From contig OY759219.1 of assembly GCA_963662175.1 (NCBI GenBank), positions 30,298,908 through 30,362,907 of the forward strand: 64,000 bases of DNA. Reading direction: 5' to 3'. The stretch comes from Aradus depressus (taxonomy: Eukaryota; Arthropoda; Insecta; Hemiptera; Aradidae). Made by a program: the position numbers and the translations under genes. Positions 61,770 to 64,000 of the stretch are shown here, one piece after another. The stretch's first letter is position 1. Every line of letters starts with the position of its first letter. A model generated the notes under the pieces. The model saw only the letters and a program-made list of their open reading frames with translations, was not told the origin of the DNA and ran no database searches.

Positions 61770-62290
61770 GTCTTCGCGAAGTCTATTGTGTCTAAATGTC
61801 ATCTTAGAATTTTGCGTCTTTAAGGAAATGATGAGTCCGTTGTATTCATCGTTGGGTGTTTGGAGTTGTTTTTTCATGTCAGTCGATAGTTTGTATTTGT
61901 CTCTTAGTGTGATGTAGTTTGTTCAGTCAGTCAGTGTGTTGTACTGTGTAGTCCTAGTTCTAGGGGCATGTCGGCTGTTCAAGTCAACAAGTAGGTAGGA
62001 ATGGGTCAGTTTCCTATGTCCAAGTCTTAGTCTTGTGATGATCATCGTGTCTCGTCTGTTCATGGTGCTTGGAGGTTTCCACGGCTTGTTTTATTTTATT
62101 CTTCGGAGTTTGTTGTATTCCATCTGCATCTATTCATATAGTGACCTGAAGTAGGTCGAAAGGTCTTGTGCTATGTTAACTGTTTGAGGCAAAAAGGGGT
62201 AGACTGCAACGTCTTTTGTGGTAATGTCTGTTCTCGTTCCCAGGAATGCCAACTTGGGACGGGATCCAAATTAGTTTTATTTTTCTCTGT
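61770..62290 (-). pseudogene. Non-LTR retrotransposon: RNase H end and C-terminal domain
   Basis: On the minus strand near 62275-62225: IWIPSQVGIPGNENRHY, the WxPSHxGIxGNE motif that closes RNase H domains. Further on, 62065-61930 reads MNRRDTMIITRLRLGHRKLT, HSYLLVDLNSRHAPRT, the segment that normally follows in I/LOA/Jockey-group ORF2 proteins. Frameshifts and stops occur between them. It belongs to the same broad type as the fragment at 17550 but differs in sequence. Confidence 0.75.
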
Positions 62291-62684
62291 TTTTCAATTA
62301 ATTTTGAGTGTCTTGTTTGAATTTCTTGAATGTTTTTTCAACTGATGCACTATGGGTAGTTCATATGAACTATTAGTAATTACAAAATGCCCCAAAATAT
62401 GTTAATTGTCAAAGACTGGGAAGAGTTGAGCTCCGCCGAGTGGTCTTCCTCACTGAAGTAACAAGTTATTTATCTTGTTACTTTAGAATAGCCAGGGGCT
62501 CCCTGTTACTGGGTCACTGTTACTCAATAGTAGCTACTTGTGAAATTCATAAATAAGTGGTCCGTATCTTGAACCGGTTTTCTTCTTATCGACAACCCAC
62601 TGCCACACTCCTACAGGTGGAAAACATCTTTAAAGGCGTCTAAACGTAACATTTGCCTCATAAATGACAAGTTTTGTTTGTATT

Positions 62685-62990
62685 TTTTACTTCCTCAGCG
62701 AAGTATAGTGGAAATTATGTTATCGGCCAGAAATTCGATGCGAAATTTTCACGCAATTTCATGTTTTCCGACCATTTGATTCTAATAATGTTAAAAACCC
62801 AATTTATGTACGTACCTGTGAATACGATAACTCCTGATTGAATGAATGTATCGACCCGAAATTTTTTACTTGTTTCCAGAACTTACTAAGGGCGTCACAT
62901 ATTTGATTGTCAGCCAAATCGGCTGAAGGGAATGGGGGAATTAACACAATCCAACTTCTGTTGTAATGAATGTATGACATGAGAAGAAAT
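62685..62990 (+). repeat. Family B head and module
   Basis: TTACTTCCTCAGCGAAGTATAG, TATCGGCCAGAAATTCGATGC, AATACGATAACTCCTGATTG, AATGAATGTATCGACCCG, TCAGCCAAATCGGCTGAAGG. 62291-62684 holds no recognised feature. Confidence 0.7.
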
Positions 62991-62996
62991 GAGAAA

Positions 62997-63390
62997 AACA
63001 TTTTTTATTTGGACCAGTACTAAACATGTACTTTACACAAATGACAAATGAAACTTGAAAATTAAAATTAAAAGTCTTGGTACAATCTCGGCTGCAGCCT
63101 GCGAGCTACAGGCTGGCCGAGACTCCAGAGCAGGCTGGCAGACCTTTATGGAAGTCTCGAGTGAGGTTTTCGATGTGGGTTGCAAAAGGAGCAACTCCCA
63201 GTTTTCGATGGATTTGGGTATTCCTGATAAACCGGGGTGCGTTCACCGCTATCCGGAGGACTTTGTTTTGAAATGTCTGTAATCTTGTCAGGTTGGTGTG
63301 GCTAGTGCAGAACCAAGCACACGGGCAAGCGTAGGTTAAGAGTGGAAGTATTAGTGTTTTGTAAAGTAAGGATGTGCATGTGTATTTCAT
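62997..63390 (-). pseudogene. Jockey-like retrotransposon, RT C-terminus
   Basis: Minus-strand frame 63390-63106 reads LYKTLILPLLTYACPCAW, then LTRLQTFQNKVLRIAVNAP and RFIRNTQIHRKLGVAPFATH, a conserved Jockey/CR1-group C-terminal RT segment, ending HKGLPACSGVSASL. The 3' UTR to about 62997 includes AATAAAAAATG, a possible poly(A) signal. Close in type to the element at 6120-7115. 5'-truncated at a family B junction near 63385. Confidence 0.85.
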
Positions 63391-63510
63391 ATGTAAATTC
63401 AAAGCTCTATAAAGGCGACACCTGTTAGTTTTCAGCGGAATGGATGGCATCTACTATTTTTCTTTAATATCGGTCGAATGGAAGAGGAGATTCAGAGGTT
63501 TTTAAAAGTA
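63391..63510 (+). repeat. Family B module scrap
   Basis: TTTCATATGTAAATTCAAAGC, GCGACACCTGTTAGTTTTC, AGCGGAATGGATGG. Confidence 0.55.
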
Positions 63511-63622
63511 TAATAGTGATTCCTGGTCGCCAAGTCTGTCTCCACTTTTCACAAAGTGTCCCTCAATCATCTCATTATGTCCTTTCATATCTTTCTCACT
63601 GTTTGACTACATTAACTGTATA

Positions 63623-64000
63623 CAGGGGCGTAACTAGGGAGGGGATATGGGGGATCATCCCCGAAATTAAAAAAAAAAAAAATGCCCTTATTGTAAATAA
63701 TAAAACTATTTTTACTTGCATGGAAATTATTTATTGACATAAAACATTTTCCTATTAGAGGTCGTGCGTATCCTGGTGAAGTTTGACCTTGGGTAGAGAA
63801 AGCAGTTCGAAAATATTTTATTTCAAGCCTAAAACAATGTGATAAGAACATTTTACCAGCAATTCACAGGTTTTTTGAAAATTGGAAGTACACTTCCCAG
63901 TTTCTGTAGCAACAAGTGAACGGTCTTTCTCAACCCTTAAACGTAAGAAAAGCTATATCAGAAATAGTACTAGCCAAGACAGATTGAATGGATTAGCTCT
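63623..64000 (+). mobile_element. hAT element, left end and transposase C-terminus (runs off window)
   Basis: Begins CAGGGGCGTAACTAGGGAGG, a typical hAT terminus. At 63877-64000 the plus strand reads KLEVHFPVSVATSERSFSTL, then KRKKSYIRNSTSQDRLNGLA: the hAT dimerisation domain of ZMYM1-type transposases (SERSFSxLKRxK...RLxxLA). Between them the normal 2-kb coding region is absent, so this is an internal deletion, unless the terminus and coding remnant belong to different copies. The right end lies beyond the window. Confidence 0.85.

Noticed and set aside
1..64000. CRISPR array, bacterial operon or endogenous viral gene
   Set aside because: No regularly spaced repeats with unique spacers, no prokaryotic gene layout, and no recognisable viral protein were seen on either strand.

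Overview
The window looks like AT-rich, non-genic chromosomal DNA from an arthropod, most likely an insect. Three things suggest this: insect-type transposable elements (Jockey-like and RNase H-bearing non-LTR retrotransposons, hAT, mariner and pogo-like DNA elements), a tRNA-derived SINE whose 3' tail is in several copies the insect telomere pentamer (TTAGG read on the other strand), and the lack of any prokaryotic gene organisation. I find no host gene that I can name, no rRNA or stand-alone tRNA gene and no CRISPR array. The genus cannot be determined from the sequence alone.

The DNA is a mosaic of nested repeats. Two families dominate. SINE-1 is about 330-345 bp, has a tRNA-like head with A and B boxes, and occurs in about 30 full or partial copies on both strands; three copies have target-site duplications (two exact, one with a mismatch). 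'Family B' is an unclassified interspersed repeat made of a conserved head (starting near TTACTTCCCCAG), modules of 140-170 bp containing TGTATCGACACGAAATT, and a tail with CTGGGGAAGTACATTGCC and a small hairpin. It is present in roughly 40 blocks, many with long poly-G or poly-C tracts.

Layout: 0-5 kb holds SINE-1 and family B pieces and a 1.17-kb near-perfect inverted repeat (2701-3872). 5-13 kb holds a hammerhead-like inverted pair, a decayed Jockey-like reverse transcriptase (minus strand), a complete SINE-1 and a 415-bp hammerhead-bearing insertion. 13-20 kb holds a CCCGGCGTTGCCCGG-type repeat, a BED/hAT remnant, 5'-truncated Jockey copies and a second SINE family. 20-30 kb holds two nested DNA transposons (a hAT remnant and a pogo-like element) and a 33-bp minisatellite. 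30-41 kb holds two more hammerhead-bearing insertions, a hAT element inside a LINE, and short tandem arrays. 41-50 kb holds Jockey and RTE-like ends, three MITE-like or palindromic elements and full-length SINE-1 copies. 50-64 kb holds an RNase H LINE remnant, a deleted mariner, a local 1.1-kb duplication, a TA-flanked MITE, two more LINE ends and the start of a hAT element that runs off the window.

The most unusual content is a set of short (231-415 bp) insertions, each flanked by an exact 12-14 bp target-site duplication, built as inverted pairs and carrying hammerhead-ribozyme-like cores (CTGANGA, hairpin, GAAA, then a self-complementary stem III). Four such insertions come from several sequence families but share one architecture, including one extra nucleotide after CTGANGA. 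They resemble the hammerheads known from Penelope-like retroelements, but I saw no Penelope-type protein here.
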